Assembly (NCBI GenBank): GCA_963682055.1
Contig: OY821742.1
Span: 16,709,752 to 16,773,751 of the forward strand
DNA: 64,000 bases
Direction: 5' to 3'
Source of the DNA: Primula veris
Lineage: Eukaryota > Streptophyta > Magnoliopsida > Ericales > Primulaceae
Part shown: positions 45,855-59,421 of the stretch, one piece after another
Numbering within the stretch: position 1 is the first letter of the stretch
Layout: the number at the start of each line of letters is the position of its first letter
Program-made: the position numbers and the translations under genes
Notes under the pieces: model-generated
Databases searched by the model: none
Seen by the model: only the letters and a program-made list of their open reading frames with translations
Told to the model about the DNA's origin: nothing

Positions 45855-47126
45855 TCACCAGTAATCTCTACAAGAACAAATGCCATCCTTGAAGTGATGG
45901 AACCGCTTATTATCTCTCACGATCAGCTCTCTCCCTACAATCTTTGACATTATTTTGACTGCATTGTGACAATCCCCACATATTCGCAAGTTCTTGATAA
46001 TCGTAAGCGACATTCTAGCTGGAGTACTTATCAAACCATAAGCTATCGCCAATCGTTCACTGTGATGCATCAAAGCTTGTTGTTTCGCCCCCTCATCAAT
46101 ATCGTGAAGAACGTATCTAGTATCAGGTACGTACCCTTCGTCTCTCATATGCTCACTTAGCGCCTTCAGTCTCTTGTATATATCTCCCTTATCTGTACTA
46201 GTATTACATTCAGCAAGTTCACTCTCCCCCTTTAAACTATACATCGAATACTGCTCACTGTTAGTGGGATTAATAACAATAAGCAAGTCCTTAATCCTAT
46301 CTTCAAGTTCAATATCTCCGTGTATTCTAGCGAATTTCATCAAGGACTCGTAAATCTCAACATTTGGCTCAAACGGCATTTTCTCAATAAATTCTACCGC
46401 TTCATCTACATGACCAGCTCTGCCCAAAACACTAACAAGTACCAAATAGTGTTCGATTGTTGGAACAATCCGATAATCCTTCATCGATTTAAAGTATTTG
46501 ACGCCTTCTTCTACCGCCTCTGTGCTAGCACATGCAGATAAAACCGCGATAAACGTCTCCCCATTTGGCTCTAATCTCACCCTTTTCATCTGTTTAAACA
46601 AGATCAACCCTTTATCTCCTTCCCCATTGTTAGCATACCCACTCATCATCAAGTTCCAAGACTTTACGCTCCTCTCACGCATCTCATTGAAAACTTTACG
46701 AGCCAACTTTACGCTTCCACACTTTACATACATATCTATTAACATATTGTTCAACTCAATGTTAGCACTATACGGAGATTTGTTCAAGAACTCATGAACC
46801 CTTTCCCCCGTTTCGAGCGAACCTTGAATCTCACATATGTTCAACATCGTTTCGAAAGCACGAAAATCGGCACAAATAATACCTCTAGACATTATAGTTA
46901 GCGCTTCGTCTAGATTACCCTTTTGGCACAAAGTTATCAAGTTGGCATTTTGGTGAGTTGGGTAGCTGTGATTTTTTATTTTATAACTTGGGCTTGTTTT
47001 AATTGTACTATTTTTTGTGTTTTGGTAAGGGATTGAGCAAGTGCATAGGGTTTTGAAGGGTTTAACACGTGGCATGATATGATGACGAGTTTCGAGATAG
47101 ATTGGAGTACTGAGAGACAATGCCAT
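45855..47126 (-). CDS. PPR protein with C-terminal DYW deaminase domain
   Basis: 423 residues, intronless. The N-terminal 50 residues are basic and hydroxyl-rich, consistent with organelle targeting. Residues about 60-290 contain four to five PPR-like helical repeats (for example [20 protein letters not shown] and [19 protein letters not shown]), which read RNA bases. The DYW domain (about 330-423) keeps the cytidine deaminase signature H355-S-E357 and C383-G-D-C386, the second zinc site with [10 protein letters not shown], and the terminal DYW. Such proteins edit C to U in mitochondrial or plastid transcripts. The repeat tract is short for a specificity factor, resembling the small MEF8/DYW-only group, so it may act broadly or with partner PPR proteins. 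The edited target cannot be predicted by eye. ATG 47126 is chosen as the start giving a targeting peptide. Confidence 0.93.
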   Translation of the reverse strand: MALSLSTPIYLETRHHIMPRVKPFKTLCTCSIPYQNTKNSTIKTSPSYKIKNHSYPTHQNANLITLCQKGNLDEALTIMSRGIICADFRAFETMLNICEIQGSLETGERVHEFLNKSPYSANIELNNMLIDMYVKCGSVKLARKVFNEMRERSVKSWNLMMSGYANNGEGDKGLILFKQMKRVRLEPNGETFIAVLSACASTEAVEEGVKYFKSMKDYRIVPTIEHYLVLVSVLGRAGHVDEAVEFIEKMPFEPNVEIYESLMKFARIHGDIELEDRIKDLLIVINPTNSEQYSMYSLKGESELAECNTSTDKGDIYKRLKALSEHMRDEGYVPDTRYVLHDIDEGAKQQALMHHSERLAIAYGLISTPARMSLTIIKNLRICGDCHNAVKIMSKIVGRELIVRDNKRFHHFKDGICSCRDYW

Positions 47127-48439
47127 TTTTGCCTTTCACTATTTTCTTTTTTTCCCACTGTATAATTGCTTAGTTTACAAAAATAAATTTAACAATTGTT
47201 TGGAAAACTTCCTTTTTGGTCCTAGAATTTTAAATGAAATACTAATATTCCTTTTTTTAATGAAAAGTTACAGAGTTGGCAATAGAATAGTGGTGTGGGG
47301 TTCAAGATGAGAATTTATTTCTCCCCCATGAAAACTCGTCTATTTAAATTCTATTAAATATTTGGTGAACGCGGTTCATGCTTGAAAATAGTGTGTTTAA
47401 CCAGGGTCGGTCCTAAAATTTTTGCATCTCAGTCCCGTAAAAATTTCGTCACCTATTTTATTTTATTAAAAAAATAGTCAAACACATACCCAAAAGAAAC
47501 ATTGCATAAAAATGTAATAATTGTCATAATTTACATAAAGTGTCTTTAAACTTAATACAAACTCAAACTTCAACCAAATTGTGTCGTATTTTCATTTTTT
47601 TTTCCACCCATCGGTCGGTCGGCACCTAAGCTCAGGGGCTTACTTGACTGACCCTAGGGCCAGACCTGTGTTTAACTAATATGATTCGTTTATTCAACAA
47701 AATAAAATAAGGTGGACGTCAATAAAGATATCACTAGTTTTTAGATTTTACTGGTCGGTGCGAGTTTCGAACAAAAATAGTTACTCCATTTATTTTATCC
47801 TACAATATTAGTAAAATGTCATTTGGTCCTCATAATTGTTGACTAGAATAAGATTAGTCCCTTTTTAATTCCCAAAGATTAAGAATATATGGAATTACTA
47901 ACCAAATTCAAAGGTGCCAAAAATAAATATTTCGAAGACAAAAGATCTTCTATAAATGACATATTTTACCCCACATTTTCTAATGAACACAATTGTGTAT
48001 ATTTTAAGTATTTTTATGAATTAGAGTGTCTGTTAATGTATTAGTATGTCAATGAGAGTTGCATTAAATTTGTTTGTTAGACTTTTCATTACCTGTGTTA
48101 TAAAACTGTCATTTAAACTGTCTATTAGATGTCATTAAACTGCTTATTAAACCGTATCAGTCTCCGTAAACCGTTTTCGAAGAGAGTCTTTAGTTATCCA
48201 AATCAAACTAGTGTTTATGTAACTATGGTTTAAACAGTCGCACCAATTTTGTATGTATATATCCTGCTTTATTTATAATTTTATTTTAGCTAAAATTAGT
48301 ACAGCACTAAAGTTGTTCTACGAAAAGAAAGCTGCACTACCAAAGTCAGCATCTATAGTTCAGTTCACACTTTCACTCACAAAAAAGTCTTAAAATTCTC
48401 ATCCCTCATCAATCATCATCACCACCACAACAAACTGCT
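47127..48439. other. Intergenic region between divergent PPR and tetraspanin genes
   Basis: Holds the two promoters. About 47402-47670 has a decayed repeat with ends CCAGGGTCGGTCCTAAA and TAGGGCCAGACCTG, resembling common plant elements with GGGCCGGCCC-type ends; low confidence. No other gene seen. Confidence 0.5.
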
Positions 48440-51231
48440 ATGTCTGTAAGCAACAATATAACATCTTTCCTAAACCTGTTAGCAATCCTCTGTTCTATCC
48501 CAATAATCTCTTCAGGAATATGGCTTGCTTCAAAACCCGACACCGGTTGCATCCACTGGATACGGTGGCCAATCATTTTCCTTGGCCTTGCTGTCCTTGT
48601 ATTCTCCCTGACAGGCTTCATCGGCTCGTACTACAACAAAAAAACTCTCTTGGCACTATATCTTGTTGTAATGGCGCTACTTATCTCTCTACTCTTGGTC
48701 CTGCTCGTCGTCACTTTTGTTGCTACGAAACCAAACGGGGCATATGTGGTTCCAGGGAGGGGGTATAAAGAGTACAGGCTCGCGGGGTTCTCGGATTTGA
48801 TGAGGGAGCATGTTGTGGGAGGTGGGAATTGGGACAAGATAAGGGCATGTTTAAGGGAGAGAAGTGATGTTTGTCCTAAGCTTAATAGGGATTATGTGTC
48901 CGTCGACCAGTTTTTCTCCGCTCATATCTCTCCTCTCCAGGTTTGTTTCGATTCTCCTGAGTTTATTTTTATTTTAAGAAAATTGTGTGCTAAATTTCTG
49001 TTTTTTCGTAATTTAACCAGATTATGATAGAGTGTCACGTTCATAGACTTTGTGTATGTGCTTGAACAAAATTACAAATGAGAAGTACAATTACCTGTTA
49101 AACAGGAGTTTTATCTACTGCTATATCTCAGTCTGTACAAAAGTTTGTGCGGTTCCATTTTACTAGTCCTACCCAGTGTTAGGAAAAGCGAGGGTAGGCG
49201 GAAGGTAGACAATAGGAGTAGCTCATACACCTAGGAGAGGCGGGATTAAGCGGATCAGACGGAGATTATGCGGAATTAGGCGCTAGACTTATTTCTAGCC
49301 CTGATCATTCCCCTATTTTTCTTTTCCCTGTTCAAATTCTTTTATGGGTAGGATTGACATAGACGAGAAACAGATAACTTAGGAGAGATAAAAGACTAGG
49401 GTTATAACTTTTTTCATAACTAATTCATCCGTTAAAAATGAGAGAGAACTCTCTACATATAGCTAAAAAAGAACCATTAACGCAAATAACAAAATAGCAA
49501 ATAAGTCCAACTAAATAATAAAGTCAACTAGAATCCCGAGCCAAGGCAAGCTGAGCCAAGTCTGGGTTTGTTCATGAACACTAATTATTTTGCTGTATAA
49601 AAAGTTCACTTCACTTATCATCATCATCAAACTACGCCTTTATCCCAAAGATTTGGGGTCGGCAAAAAATTAAAATAAGTCATATTTAGATTGTTTTTTA
49701 GTTTGTTGGAAAGAGTCAGATTTAGATTGATTGGTAAGGTCGTTCTTATGTCTGAGCATAAAAGTGATTCTACTGTAATTTAGGCATATGTCAATCACCT
49801 ACTACTGTAATTCTTTTTAAAGAACTAAAAAATGATTCTAAAAGCCTCTCCATATAGACTATAGTAATGATTTGGGCATTTGAATGGCATTTCATATTAA
49901 TGTATGTCTAACTTGACTTATAGTATGTGTTTTTAATTCTCAAACTAAGCTTAGAAAAAGTGCTAAACAGATATATTCAACTCGACATATTAACGTGAAG
50001 TTCGCAAAACACCGTCACTGGTAGCGGTAGGTCAAATTTCCTTTTGATTTCAGAGTGAATAGTTCTAAGAATCGAGTCCTGTTAACAGAATGAAACTAAA
50101 AGTTTAACCTGGTGATCAATATTACCGATGTATCTTGTAACGACCGTCTTCATTTCAAACTCTTATTTTGGGCTTTTACCCGCACTCTCAACTAGGAGGT
50201 GCAAGGGTCGAATCTTGTAAATGGATAGGCGAGATTGCCTTTGATCTTGTTTAAGAAAAAAAAATTATAACCACGGCCTGCTTTTAAAAGAATAGTATGA
50301 CCCCGGCTGCATGGGTGAATCCAGGATGTGTAAATGGAGGGTGCCAAAATATATGTACAAGTAACATATTTTTATTCGGGGTGCCAAATCTACACCTAAA
50401 AAGAAATTGTACTAAAAAAAAATTGCGTCACTTGGGATTTCTAAAATTATGGGGGGTGCCGTGGCAGCCGATCGTCCCCACTTAGCTTCCCCTGCCCGAC
50501 TGGTAGACAATGTACTTGAATTAATTATACACTCCAATATTCCGATTAGGACCACTTTCAAGAAATTAGGACCCACCATGCATGAGGTTTTGCCTAATAA
50601 TAATCCAAACAACTTAAGTATAGAAGCTACAAGACACCATACTAATTAAGCTGGACCCTTATCACCTTGTAGGGTCATGTTCCCGTGTCATTTTTATACA
50701 ATTTGAAAATTTCACATTTGTTTTGGCCATATGAGTTTTGACATGCTAAGATCTACCTATCTGGTTCATGGATTTATGATACAGAAAATGCTAGCCGCAC
50801 ACAAATGTAAATAGTTTATAATGATGTGTAAATAATTTGTTTATTTATTTTAGTAACGAATTTGTGATTTTGAGTCATATACATGTACTGAAACAGTATA
50901 ATGATATTTATATTTACAGTCAGGATGTTGCAAGCCTCCAACCATATGCGGATTCCAGTACGTAAACCCAAGCCTGTGGATAAACCCGGTGAACACAATA
51001 GCCGACGCTGATTGCACGATATGGAATAACGACCAATCCCAACTATGCTACAATTGTGACTCTTGTAAAGCCGGTTTGCTTGGTAGCCTTAGACATGAAT
51101 GGAGAAAAGCCAATATTATCCTCATTGTTGCGGTCGTGGTTCTCATTTGGGTGTATCTAATCGCATGCAGTGCCTTTAGGAATGCACAAACGGAGGATCT
51201 ATTTCGCCGGTACAAACAGGGCTGGACTTAA
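48440..51231 (+). CDS. Plant tetraspanin, two exons
   Basis: 270 residues; exons 48440-48940 and 50920-51231, GT-AG, phase 0. Four membrane segments: about 7-28, 43-64, 70-95 and 233-255. The large extracellular loop (about 96-232) contains the plant tetraspanin signature GCCKPP at 169-174, plus paired cysteines (ADADCTIW, LCYNCDSCKAG). Tetraspanins organise membrane microdomains and extracellular vesicles; the sequence looks closest to the TET7/8/9 group, from memory. The single intron just before GCCK is the position expected for the family. The short cytosolic tail (RNAQTEDLFRRYKQGWT) is basic. The intron of about 2 kb holds transposon debris near 50296-50500. Confidence 0.94.
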
Positions 51232-52655
51232 GTTTTTTTTTACCAAACACACCCTTAGCAAAATCAATCATCTTGGTTATTCATACCTTCTTATATTTAC
51301 AAGCAGTTGCTTTTACTGAGAGTTTATTCTGAAACTATTACAATATGTATGTATGCTAATATATATAGTAATATAGCCATATATTCGGAAACATTTGTTA
51401 CTGCATGGTTTTGTATTTTTAGGATTTCTACACGTGACATTATTACAAGCTAATTACATTAAGAAGGTAATATGTGAAAAATTTCGTGCAAAAGGTTACT
51501 AGTAAAATACTTTAGAAACGAAGATATGCTTAGTTTCTCAAAGTTTGTGTTAATTATTTTAAAAGCTTTTTTGTTTTACTTTATTGAATGGAGAATAGTG
51601 CATGGTTACTGGGGATCCGTTTTTCCAACCATAGATTTATTAGTTTATTGAAAAATATCATATAAACATCCAAAGTTTTTGTTAAACATTTGAATTGAAT
51701 TGTTTTTTAATCCAACGGTTCAAACAAATTTAGGATAGACTACCCTAATAAAACTATTGTAGCAAAAACAAATCCGGTTAATGCACCTTTGATATTGCTC
51801 CTATTTGAATAATCATCGGTGGAATAAAAGTTGGCAAATTCCTTTAGGTGAGTTGAAATTATCAAATTATTAAATTATCATATTTGTTTATAGTTTCTTT
51901 TCTTTTACATGTGCATAAAGATAGTATATGATCCTTAACATGATGAACTTTTGAGGAACTAGATTCTCTGTGATGTGGGTGGTCACAGTGTCTTCTTTTG
52001 GTCCATGTTGATCTACTTTTTTTTTTTTATCAAAAAAACTCTGACCTTATTTGGTTGCAATTTTTCAGTCAAATGCTTTTTGGTATGACTATTTATTTGA
52101 TTGTTACTTATTTTTAGAATTACTAATATCTGCCATATGGCTTATATTGGTGTGTTTATAATTTGCAGCCTAGTCTTTAATGGTGTGTTTCTATATGGCT
52201 TTCCTATTAGGGTTCCTAATTGTTAGCAGACTTGAGAGATTGTTCATCTATTTAATGGGTATTTGGACTGTAATGTTCTTTTTCATATTTGCAGGTGATC
52301 TTGGTTCCATGATTTTACTGTTGAGTCGTTGACATTATTAACATCCATTGAATCGTGGCCTTGCACAGTCGAGCAAACCCCATTTGTTCGATTTCGTTCT
52401 TACGCTTTTTCCATCCCTCTATCTTTACAAGTTTGGAACTAGTTTTCCAATAAGATCAACCGTAACTATGGTCTCAGAAACTTAATACTAGATTTCGATA
52501 TATACACAAATAAAATCATGATTGTGAGATCATCGGTATAAAGGTTTACTACTTTCTCCGTGCCTATTTAAAAGTCTATTATTCCATTTTGGACGTCCCA
52601 CAACAAGAGTCCGTTTTTACTTTTTAATAGTTTTCTTTTTTATTTATTTTATGTT
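51232..52655. other. Intergenic region after the tetraspanin gene
   Basis: Includes the presumed tetraspanin 3' UTR. AT-rich text without long ORFs or RNA genes; nothing further could be supported. Confidence 0.6.
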
Positions 52656-52660
52656 ATATT

Positions 52661-52894
52661 TGTTGTGTGACATATTAGCTCGTTATATATATATATAGAG
52701 ATATGTATAGATATAGAGAGATGTATGAGAAACAACAGACAAAATGTTTATTCATTAATATTATTGTACAGAGAGATACATCAAGAGACCCCTGACCCTC
52801 TTTATATAATAGAGGGTAGAGTTACATATGCTAGGAAAGCCCAAGATAGGCACAATAGAGTAAGGCCCAAGATGGCCAATAATATCCTACAACA
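52661..52894 (-). repeat. 3' LTR of copy B
   Basis: 234 bp from TGTTGTGTG to CTACAACA on the plus strand. On the element strand it has the family TATATAAAG box near 52800-52810. It is preceded by ATATT. Confidence 0.92.
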
Positions 52895-53650
52895 CTTCCC
52901 ATTTGAACGTCTTGATTTCTTCGTCTTCATGCTGTCGATGTGAGTTGAGTTCATTCGCAGTGCTAAACACATAAAAACCTTAGGGACGGAAAACCCAGTG
53001 TGGAACAAAACCGGTACCTAGGAGAAACTGTGTAGCCGAATGATATAGGCCGAAATTCTATGTAATTAACTAACCACAAAACAGTGTGTCTCATCAAAAC
53101 CTTGGCAGAGCAAACCCAATGGAAAAATCTCTGATCGAAGGAAAAAGAGTGCAACAGTGGCAGTAGTAGTAGATCAACCATAAAACAGGTGCCTCATCAA
53201 AACCTTGCTAGAGTAACCTCAGTGGGAAAAACCTCTAGTCGAAGGACAAAAAAGTACACAGTGGTAAGAAGTATACAACAGGATACTCCCCTTAATTTCG
53301 GCAATCTTAAGTGAGATATAATGGGAACGTGTATCGCTAAAAACCTTGCCAAGGAAAACCCAGTGGGAAAAAAAACCTTGGTCTAAGGACAAAAAGAGTA
53401 CACGAGCATGCGACTGAATGCTCCCCCTCACTTGCACACGACAGGGTGCGAGGATTTCGACTAAGTAGTAATTAGTGCAATAAGCATTCACTTGGATGCT
53501 CCCCCTCACATGCACACGACTGGTGCAAAGATTTCATATTCCAAGAAAGAGTACGAGCATTCAACTGGATGCCTCATTTACTTGCACACGACTGTATGCA
53601 AGAAAATATAAAGTGGAATAAAATGAGCATTCGACAGGATGCTCTTAAAC
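52895..53650 (-). other. Structured 3' UTR of copy B
   Basis: Contains, in reverse, the same arrays as copies A and C. Short hairpins include 53406-53421, 53434-53449, 53484-53499, 53584-53599 and 53627-53642, all with loops of the CC(T/A)GTCG type on the element strand. Larger hairpins include CCAAGG/CCTTGG (about 53349-53381) and CTAGAG/CTCTAG (53218-53238). Unit number and order follow copy A more closely than copy C. Confidence 0.7.
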
Positions 53651-56600
53651 TTCATATGTGAAGATTTATTTAGGCAAGAAATGCTAAATAGCATAATCTA
53701 TTCATGTCTCTCTTAATCGATAACAACAAGTTGTCCTCAAATAAGACAAGTGTTTTATCTGGATCGTGAGATAAAGCATATGTAATTCAAATATGGCTAA
53801 TACGAGCTCGAAGCCATATACACTCTCTAGCCGTCTCATAGAGCACGGGTAGATCAGAGTGATTCGTTTGGAGTCATTCCAAGACCTCCAAGATATTGCC
53901 TTATTCCTAATGGTAAAGACAGACCATGTTAGGAATATCCCTTATGCAGGTCTGATAAGTAACCGGCATCGGTATAACCGAAAAAAGGGTTGCGTTAATT
54001 CGAGTACCGAAGGGGGTAGGTACACTCGATGACGTAAATGGGATAAACTAGCCCACTTCCAAAATTACCTTAAGGTAATGGGAAAATGTCTTTTATGCCA
54101 TTTCGATGGCAGCGTGTTAGCGCGATGCTGTGTCGAGCTATACCATTCACAGCAGACGAGATGTTCGTCTTAGCACATTAGACCAAGTACAATGATACGC
54201 TTATTGTACTTAGATATGAACATCATGGTTCAATATCTCTTTGTCTTCTCATCAGAGACGGACCGGGTCTATATCAATGTCTAGTGATTGAACGATCATG
54301 GGAGAATCTGACGACTTAGCGTCATAATGACTAAAACGTCATAACACCTTCTGGGTGTAGTCTGAATCATGGACTTAGATTCAATCTTTACGGGACTCGA
54401 TCATCAAGCCGAGTCACTACCGTGTCTTCCCAAGATCCTTCATCTCGAAGGCAAATCCCAAAATGGATCGCGTAATAAAACACGCAAGGGCATAATACTT
54501 GTTCAAGAATCCCAAGCTAATCAAGTACTCACTTAGGCGGTATACCACATCCGCTCGGATTATATTAATCCATATAGTGAACGTCTCAGTCAATTGAGAT
54601 CGTGTTCCGTGGTCAGGAACTACTTGATTTAAGCATATGAAGTCACACAGGGAGCTTCATCTATATATCTTTGTCTAAATCCCCATAGAGATAAAATCGT
54701 GACCACAATCACATACTGCATAATCAGTTTTCCGGAAACTACTAAACTGATAAAGTAGGGGACCGTTATAACGTCCATTACGAGGAAATCAACCATCTCG
54801 TAATCAATTTCAAGGTGTGAGAGAAGCCTTGCGCTACTAGGCGAGCATTATACAATCTCATTATTCTCATCACTCTTCCTTACGAATAACCAAATAAACG
54901 AACTCGTTTAACATTGGTGGTGTTGGAGCTACAGGTCCGAACACACTTTCGCTAAGGAGTCTACTTGGATTGACAGTTTCCATTAGTACAGTCTATTCTC
55001 CGTTGACTTCAGGCAACGGTACATGGTTCCCTATCATAATTTTATCATATTATCAGTCGTCACCGAATATATGAACAAGTAATCAATGACAGTCTCGTTT
55101 CGCTTCAATATCGTCTAAGATATCATGATCGACAGATATTTCGAGATTCTTAAGATGAGGAGGAAATCACACATCTCCTTGATCCTTTATAATCTCGTGC
55201 GACAAACGAGTTTCAGTTCACCACCTCTGGGGCTGAACGAATTAAGAACCGGTCAACTTCCTCATATCTTGGGAAGGACGACAGACTGACGGCCGACGGC
55301 AGCGTCCTTTGCTTGGCGGGTTCGGCCAAATCAACGTGTTACGACAGGAACACGGCGTCCGACAGGGACGTCTATCCTTGCAAGCATTTTGTAGCAGGTA
55401 TAAATGATCTCGTGACATCTCATAAAGTCATTAAATGCGTTCGACATTTAGTTAGATTTGAGGGAGTCTATGCACTTACTTATCACTAAGTGCAGTTTTG
55501 GGGATCAAGCTAAGACTGAGTGGGTTATGCTACGTTACTTCACGTCGTTCCTTATCAACGCTAACGTGCAAATCTCCCCCTAATGACGGGGAGAACAACC
55601 TTAGCGATGTCACTTTCGCATATCATGTGGTAAAGAGATCACTTGCCAAGGTTACTCTATCAAATGATAGGCAGGGGATTCATAATCGACTTATGTCCCC
55701 TTCAGAGGTCCATATTTTAAACGCTATAATGGCTCAATCAAAATATTAAGCACTCAAACACACGTTCATATGAGGCGTCTGGCTCATAACCAGTAACCAA
55801 CTGGTACGCATTTAGTGTTTTGAGTGACTATGAGCCTCAGACGGACCAATGCAGCAAAATAGCATGAACCCACACGGAAATATAAATCTTGGTGGGCAAG
55901 ACCAAGAAATGCGTGCAATCATTTGCAGTCGCATCATCAAACTTTCCGTGAGTCCATTTGGGTCTGAACATAATCGACAGGATATTCAATTTCAATTTCC
56001 AAACTCAAGTAATTCAAATCAAAATTTCGATTCTTACTCTTCGGAATTATCAAGTCGACTAGACTTTTCAGGATAATCCGGATCATGAGCCATCAACTTA
56101 ATGATAGAGCTAAAAGTTTGGGAAATGCTGCATTTCTGTGGACAACAATAATCATGTGACCTTATTGTCGATGCATCAACCATAACCATTTATATTTTTG
56201 GTCCGTCTTATGGTTGGATAAGTCCATAATAACTCCTTCAATTCTTTACAAGAATTCTACGAGTCCATTTCGTGATCTTTAGACATACTAGTCTTTCAAA
56301 GTGAGCATTAATGGCATGAATTTCGGATTAATCGTGAAATATATTCTCAGAGAGAATCCAAATGCGATGCGATTATAAATCAAATATCGTCTTTTGACCC
56401 GGGAATATCTCATCCGGTCAATGCCACAATATCAAAATGCTCTTATCAATCGACGACAGGCGAATGATAGTACAGACAATCATCTCTTAGCATCTAAATC
56501 ATTTATCATTTTGACGACATGCGAAATGATAAGGTAACTTTAAATACTTTAAGGAATGTGGTAGCAACCACTTGAAAGACATTTCAACTCCTCTAAAATA

Positions 56601-57850
56601 CGCTTTTGGTCATATTGAATGGAGGTTATGTAAAGAAATTTTAATTCTTTCATGAGCTATTACCAGATAACACTGATTTTCTCGAATATTTTATAACTCA
56701 ACAAGGTACGGCATGAGTATAAGACCTCATATTTGACAAATCAATTTGGTTTTACCAAAGATTTTGATTTGGAATGACAGGTCCAGAATCGTTGTCAGTG
56801 AGTACTTTTTTAGGCAAATAGTTGGTGAAATTATATGGTACACTGTTACCCACTATTTCCAAAAAAATCAACTACCCCACAAGTATTGCCTAAAATTTCA
56901 TAATTTAAAATTTGGTCACATTTGTCAAATGAATTTGCTCAAAACACTTTAAATTATTTCGAGAAATTTCGTAAACAGGCAAACCATAATCCAAAAGTAT
57001 GTCCAAATGGAGAAATCATAATCCAAATGGAAAACATAATACAGATGAGCGAAAAAAAATGGCTCAATGATTTATCAAAATCAATAGAGAAAGGTAACAA
57101 ACTCATTTGAGCCACAAAATCGGGGGTCTCAAGAGTTTCCTTTCAGTTATCTTTAACCACATTAGCATTGGTTTTTCCACCTTTATAATAGTTGTGAACT
57201 ATTTAAGGAGTAACCGTGCATGACATTTGTCTTTATAGCATAGAGTTGTCTCCTTGAGCATTATCTCTTGCTTTGATATGTCTTGGAGCCACATGTTTTT
57301 GATTTTGACGATTGTCTAAAATCTCGTGACAGTTCGAGACAAATAACACTTGTCTCGGTTCTCGATTCGTGGTAAAAAAATATACACGAAGAGCATTAAT
57401 ATCAGGCAAACAATTCGCCATTGTCCCAATAGGATTAAAACTACTCACCGGGGAAATTTTCTTATCCAATAACAGATGGGCGATAAAGAAACATGGTGAA
57501 TATAAATTCACGATACTACTTATGGAATACAATTTCCAAGCTAGTATTTTGGTGAAGGATTGCTCCAATATGTCAATTTCAGACATTTGTTCACCATAGA
57601 CGTCATCACGTCTCAAATGTGGCAGCGGAATAAAATCAACTCCTTAGCATTCATCCTGAGGGTAACAACAAACTCGTGTTTTACTCATCAAAGATGGCAT
57701 CAAAAAAAAAATTTTGGCATCACATTTTCACACATCAGGGTGAGTAACATGTGGTGACGGATTAAAATCAACGTTTAAACAGTCATTTCGCAAGTATGTT
57801 TTACGATTTTTCTCATCATAGATGGCATCCAACATGTGTTGGGAGTTCTG
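53650..57850 (-). pseudogene. Decayed gag-pol of copy B
   Basis: Homology to copy C can be followed stepwise on the minus strand: RNase H (about 53850-54010), RT (about 54350-55200), integrase C-terminus and linker (about 55240-55600), integrase core (about 55860-56400), protease/pre-integrase (about 56400-56700) and a heavily decayed gag (about 57200-57850). Stops and indels are everywhere. The RT catalytic YVDD codons are deleted around 54440-54500, exactly as in copy A. Within gag a segment of about 120 bp is duplicated (about 57608-57700 and 57748-57835). Confidence 0.85.
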
Positions 57851-57859
57851 GATTATTTA

Positions 57860-58215
57860 TCATATAAAACGACTGGTTTATATGTTTATGGTTTGCACAA
57901 GCATAAACTTTATTTCGAAACGACAGGTTCGAAAAATAGTTTTGCTTTTAATGTGAATAGGTTCTCATTGATCGAACGACAGGTCAATACAGAGACACCA
58001 ATTCTGCGAAACATACATCACTATATAAACACACTCGGGGAAATTATTATTTAGTCAACCCCTTTCGGTAGCTCTACTTGAAAAACGACCAGGAAAGACG
58101 GTGAGGGTGGAGGGCACGAATGCCACTTAAAACCCGACCTCATTAGGATATCGACTTCCGCCTATATCTTTCCTAGACATCGTATCCAAATAGGTGTGCC
58201 TATTTAGGGAAGATT
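57860..58215 (-). other. Conserved leader block of copy B with CCTGTCGT hairpins
   Basis: This block matches copy C 23985-24330 almost throughout, although gag directly downstream is barely alignable. It retains the perfect hairpin TTCGAA-CCTGTCGT-TTCGAA (57914-57933, minus strand) and a wobble-paired version of the second (about 57967-57988). Confidence 0.75.
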
Positions 58216-58717
58216 CATTATTTTTCCAACTTAAATGTGAATATATATGATTTCCCAAATTACCATATTATACATATGTGTACATGGCAATAAATAAATT
58301 AGTACATGATTAACTAATATTTTAGATTGTACCTGTTTGCATGATTAGCATATATATTGCAATATTTATTTCCTAATAAGGAAATCAAATTAATCAAAAT
58401 TATCATCAATCTAGAATTTATTAGTAATTACCAATTTACACTAGCAAGATTTAGTCAATATTTTATTATTATATTGCTATATGTGTAAGTTCTATACATG
58501 ATAACTAAATCATTCATGTACGTAATATATTTTATTTACCAATTTACAATATATACGCAATTTCCATACATGGTAATTTTACATGCAAGCAAGCAATATA
58601 TTTTTAATTACCAATTAATTCTATATATGGTAATTTTTTTACATGCAAAGTGGTTAAATTTATATAGAAACATATCAATTTATTCAATTAACATGCAATT
58701 TTTTTTATTCACTTGCC

Positions 58718-58721
<4 letters not shown>

Positions 58722-58776
<55 letters not shown>
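58722..58776. repeat. (AT)n microsatellite
   Basis: About 55 bp of nearly perfect AT dinucleotides in the leader of copy B. Similar runs occur at about 21620, 38930 and 61470-61508. Confidence 0.95.
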
Positions 58777-58778
<2 letters not shown>

Positions 58779-59421
58779 TGTGGGTGAATATTTAGACCGA
58801 ATATTGACTTTTATAACACATATATACTGTTTTTATACATGTAATATATTACAGGGACTATCCGTGTAATTTCAGCAAACTATATATCTATTTACAGCAT
58901 TATTACAGCTTCAGTCCATAATTTCAGACAAGTTTCATTTTAGTCTTTTAGTAATTAACATGCACAATCAATAGTTTCAGCGAATTACAAAACAGTCCTA
59001 CTGTTTTCAGTTTTTTTTTACAGATTTAATCCCACAGATTAATACATGTTTTACAATTACATAATTTCCGATTTACAACCAGATTATATGTCTTTTACTG
59101 ATTTTTTTTTTATCTTTTTTTTTGTATAAAAATACAATTTTACAGTACACGATACATATTACATATCAATAGGCGTTTATAGACAGTTTGATCATGTTTT
59201 AGTTATCCATAAAATAATAGGTGCGATCACATATATGGAATAAATTAAGTTTTGAATTCGGTACCTTACGCACGGTATGTTGGTGAAGGTCGATATAGCA
59301 AAACCCTAAAAAACCGGATAAAACTCAAGGTTTATAAATACCCAAAATCCTTGCGTTTACCCAAAATCTCCAATATACGCGAGCGTATATTCTATTCTCC
59401 GTGAGCAAAGTGCTGATAACG

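Noticed and set aside
48409..48837. Minus-strand frames opposite tetraspanin exon 1
   Set aside because: Shadows of the sense coding sequence without family features.
50150..50260. tRNA or tRNA-derived SINE (GGGTCGAATCTTG resembles a B box)
   Set aside because: No cloverleaf, A box or poly(A)/TTG tail could be recognised; too weak to report.
58498..58869. 123-codon frame with poly(Ile-Tyr) tract
   Set aside because: It translates an AT microsatellite in the leader of copy B and is not coding.
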